DNA of 64,000 nt from Streptomyces litmocidini (lineage in GTDB: Bacteria > Actinomycetota > Actinomycetes > Streptomycetales > Streptomycetaceae), in assembly GCF_014649755.1 (NCBI RefSeq), contig NZ_BMTQ01000003.1, positions 310,001 to 374,000 of the forward strand. The letters are read 5' to 3'. A program made the translations under genes and the position numbers. How positions within the stretch are numbered: position 1 is the first letter of the stretch; each line of letters opens with the position of its first letter. Below the pieces are notes generated by a model, which saw only the letters and a program-made list of their open reading frames with translations, was not told where the DNA came from and did no database searches. Shown in pieces: positions 62,640-64,000 of the stretch.

Positions 62640-63725
62640 ATGACCCGTACTTTGCGGAGCGCGATAGCCCTGGCCGGAGCCGCCGCCCTCTCCCTCGGAG
62701 TGGTGGCGACCAGCGCGACGGCCCTGGGCACGGGGAGCGAGAAGCAGGACGTCAAGATCGGTCTGCTGCTGCCGGAGAGCAAGACCACCCGGTACGAGAA
62801 GTTCGACCGGCCCTACATCGAGCAGAAGATCAAGGAACTCGCACCCGACGCCCAGATCGACTACTACAACGCGGCCGAGAGCGCCACCACCCAGCAACAG
62901 CAGGTCAACACCGCGCTCGCCAAGGGCGACAAGGTCCTCATCCTCGACGCCGTGGACGCCAAGTCCATCCAGTCCTCCGTGCAGAAGGCCCATGACGCGG
63001 GCGTCAAGGTCGTGGCGTACGACCGCCTCGCACAGGGCCCCGTCGACGCCTACGTCTCGTACGACAACCACAAGGTGGGCGAGCTGCAGGGCAAGGCCCT
63101 CCTCGCCGCGCTCGGCGACAAGGCCAAGAGCGGCGAGATCGTGATGCACAACGGGTCGCCGACGGACCCGAACGCCGCCGAGTTCAAGGCCGGAGCGCAC
63201 TCCGTCCTCGACGGCAAGGTGAAGATCGGCAAGGAGTACGACACCCCCAACTGGGACCCGAACAACGCCAACCAGCAGATGTCCGGCGCCATCAGCTCCC
63301 TCGGCAAGGACAAGATCGTCGGTGTCTACTCGGCCAACGACGGACTGGCGGCCGGCATCGCCACCGCCCTCAAGGCGGCCGGCATCAACGTGCCGCTGAC
63401 CGGCCAGGACGCCCAACTCGACGCGATCCAGCGGCTCCTGATCGGCACCCAGACGATCACGGTCGAGAAGCCGTACAAGCCGGAGGCCGACATCGCGGCC
63501 ACCATGGCCGTCAACCTGGCGGAGGGCAAGAAGCTGCCGTCCGACCTGGTTCCCACCACCGTCACCAGCGACGGTGAGCGCAAGGTCGCGGCCCGGCTGC
63601 TCGGCCCGGTCGTGGTGAACAAGGACAACATCAAGGACACCGTCGTCAAGGACGGCCTCTACACGGTCAAGGAGATCTGCACTCCGACCTATGCGGCGGC
63701 CTGCAAGGACGCCGGTCTCGAATAA
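62640..63725 (+). CDS. Sugar ABC transporter substrate-binding protein (XylF-like)
   Basis: This 361-residue exported binding protein has a signal peptide of about 29 residues (SAIALAGAAALSLGVVATSATA). A type I periplasmic-binding fold then begins KIGLLLPESKTTRYEKFDRP, with Q-rich ATTQQQQVNTALAKGDKVLILDAVDA, VVAYDRLAQGPVDAYVSYDNHKVG and VYSANDGLAAGIATALKAAG. It is of the sugar (xylose/ribose) group. No lipobox Cys follows the signal, unusual for a Gram-positive binding protein. AAAGGAG precedes the ATG. It is 70 bp before an ABC ATPase gene, its transporter partner. Confidence 0.88.
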   Translation: MTRTLRSAIALAGAAALSLGVVATSATALGTGSEKQDVKIGLLLPESKTTRYEKFDRPYIEQKIKELAPDAQIDYYNAAESATTQQQQVNTALAKGDKVLILDAVDAKSIQSSVQKAHDAGVKVVAYDRLAQGPVDAYVSYDNHKVGELQGKALLAALGDKAKSGEIVMHNGSPTDPNAAEFKAGAHSVLDGKVKIGKEYDTPNWDPNNANQQMSGAISSLGKDKIVGVYSANDGLAAGIATALKAAGINVPLTGQDAQLDAIQRLLIGTQTITVEKPYKPEADIAATMAVNLAEGKKLPSDLVPTTVTSDGERKVAARLLGPVVVNKDNIKDTVVKDGLYTVKEICTPTYAAACKDAGLE

Positions 63726-63795
63726 GACGCCGGTCCCGAACGACCGGTCTCGAACAGCCGCGGAGCGGTTCGCGCGAGCGGAGGAGGCGGTTCCC

Positions 63796-64000
63796 TTGCC
63801 GGAGCCAGCCGTGCTCACCCTGCGGGGGATCTCCAAACGGTTCGGCGCGGTCCAGGCGTTGAAGGACTTCGACCTCGAGGTCCACGCCGGCGAGGTCGTC
63901 GCCCTCGTCGGCGACAACGGCGCCGGCAAGTCCACCGCCGTCAAGTCGATCGCCGGGGTGAACCCGCCCGACGAGGGCGTCATCGAGTGGGAGGGCCGGC
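63796..64000 (+). CDS. Sugar ABC transporter ATPase (XylG/RbsA-like), 3' end outside window
   Basis: Only the first 68 codons are present. VLTLRGISKRFGAVQALKDFDLEVHAGEVVALVGDNGAGKSTAVKS holds the Walker A (GDNGAGKST) near 40-48. The start is the TTG at 63796, with GAGGAGG at 63781-63787, 8 nt before it. The next in-frame start is the GTG at 63811. It is the second gene of the sugar import operon; a permease is expected beyond the window. Confidence 0.88.
   Translation, partial: MPEPAVLTLRGISKRFGAVQALKDFDLEVHAGEVVALVGDNGAGKSTAVKSIAGVNPPDEGVIEWEGR

Overview
The window is chromosomal DNA of a Streptomyces or very close relative. Support comes from the very high G+C with G/C-biased third codon positions, two conservon (cvn) operons, a whiE-type spore-pigment cluster, a class III/IV-type lanthipeptide locus, PucR, LuxR and XRE-cupin regulators and many secreted proteins with actinomycete-style signal peptides. 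Genes lie on both strands in short operons, many joined by 4-nt ATGA or GTGA overlaps. I see no rRNA, tRNA, CRISPR array or intact mobile element. The only mobile trace is a 3' fragment of an IS5-type transposase near 2.0 kb.

Layout. 0-10.7 kb is mixed metabolism: a truncated SUKH protein, ppnP, a lipoprotein, the IS remnant, an NCS2 nucleobase permease coupled to an arylsulfotransferase-like protein and divergent from an XRE-cupin regulator, a serine hydrolase, and an MFS exporter divergent from a LysR gene that is followed by a crotonase. 10.7-17.9 kb is a three-gene operon: a flotillin/SPFH membrane protein, a 1607-residue AAA-type ATPase and a small zinc ribbon. 18.1-24.7 kb holds a PucR regulator, a class I terpene synthase and, convergent to it, conservon 1 (cvnABCD plus a CYP157-like P450). 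25.1-27.1 kb has two secreted proteins. 27.1-35.5 kb is a whiE-like type II PKS cluster: monooxygenase, cupin, KS-alpha, KS-beta, ACP and two cyclases on the minus strand, a divergent FAD hydroxylase, and a convergent O-methyltransferase.

35.8-47.7 kb contains cbiZ, an alpha/beta hydrolase, a secreted GH89 alpha-N-acetylglucosaminidase, a TerD-domain protein, two tandem DUF4139 genes, a bacterial nitric oxide synthase, a small unknown protein and a DUF190 protein. 47.7-52.3 kb is a lanthipeptide locus: a 41-residue precursor missing from ordinary ORF calling, a lyase-kinase-cyclase synthetase, a 53-residue secreted peptide and a divergent LuxR regulator. 52.3-59.9 kb is a membrane Ser/Thr kinase followed by conservon 2 (cvnABCD plus CYP157- and CYP154-like P450s). 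60.0-61.2 kb is an auxiliary-type tryptophanyl-tRNA synthetase behind a Trp-Trp leader peptide and attenuator. The window ends with an Lrp regulator, an SRPBCC protein, and the start of a sugar ABC transporter operon (binding protein, then a truncated ATPase).

How the genes work together (inference). The two conservons are membrane kinase/roadblock/DUF742/GTPase signalling modules that feed P450s, one beside a terpene synthase. The whiE-like set should build a polyketide spore pigment. The synthetase should install (methyl)lanthionine rings in the precursor at 47751-47876. Nitric oxide synthase and the TrpRS lie about 13.5 kb apart and recall the NOS-TrpRS II partnership described in Deinococcus.
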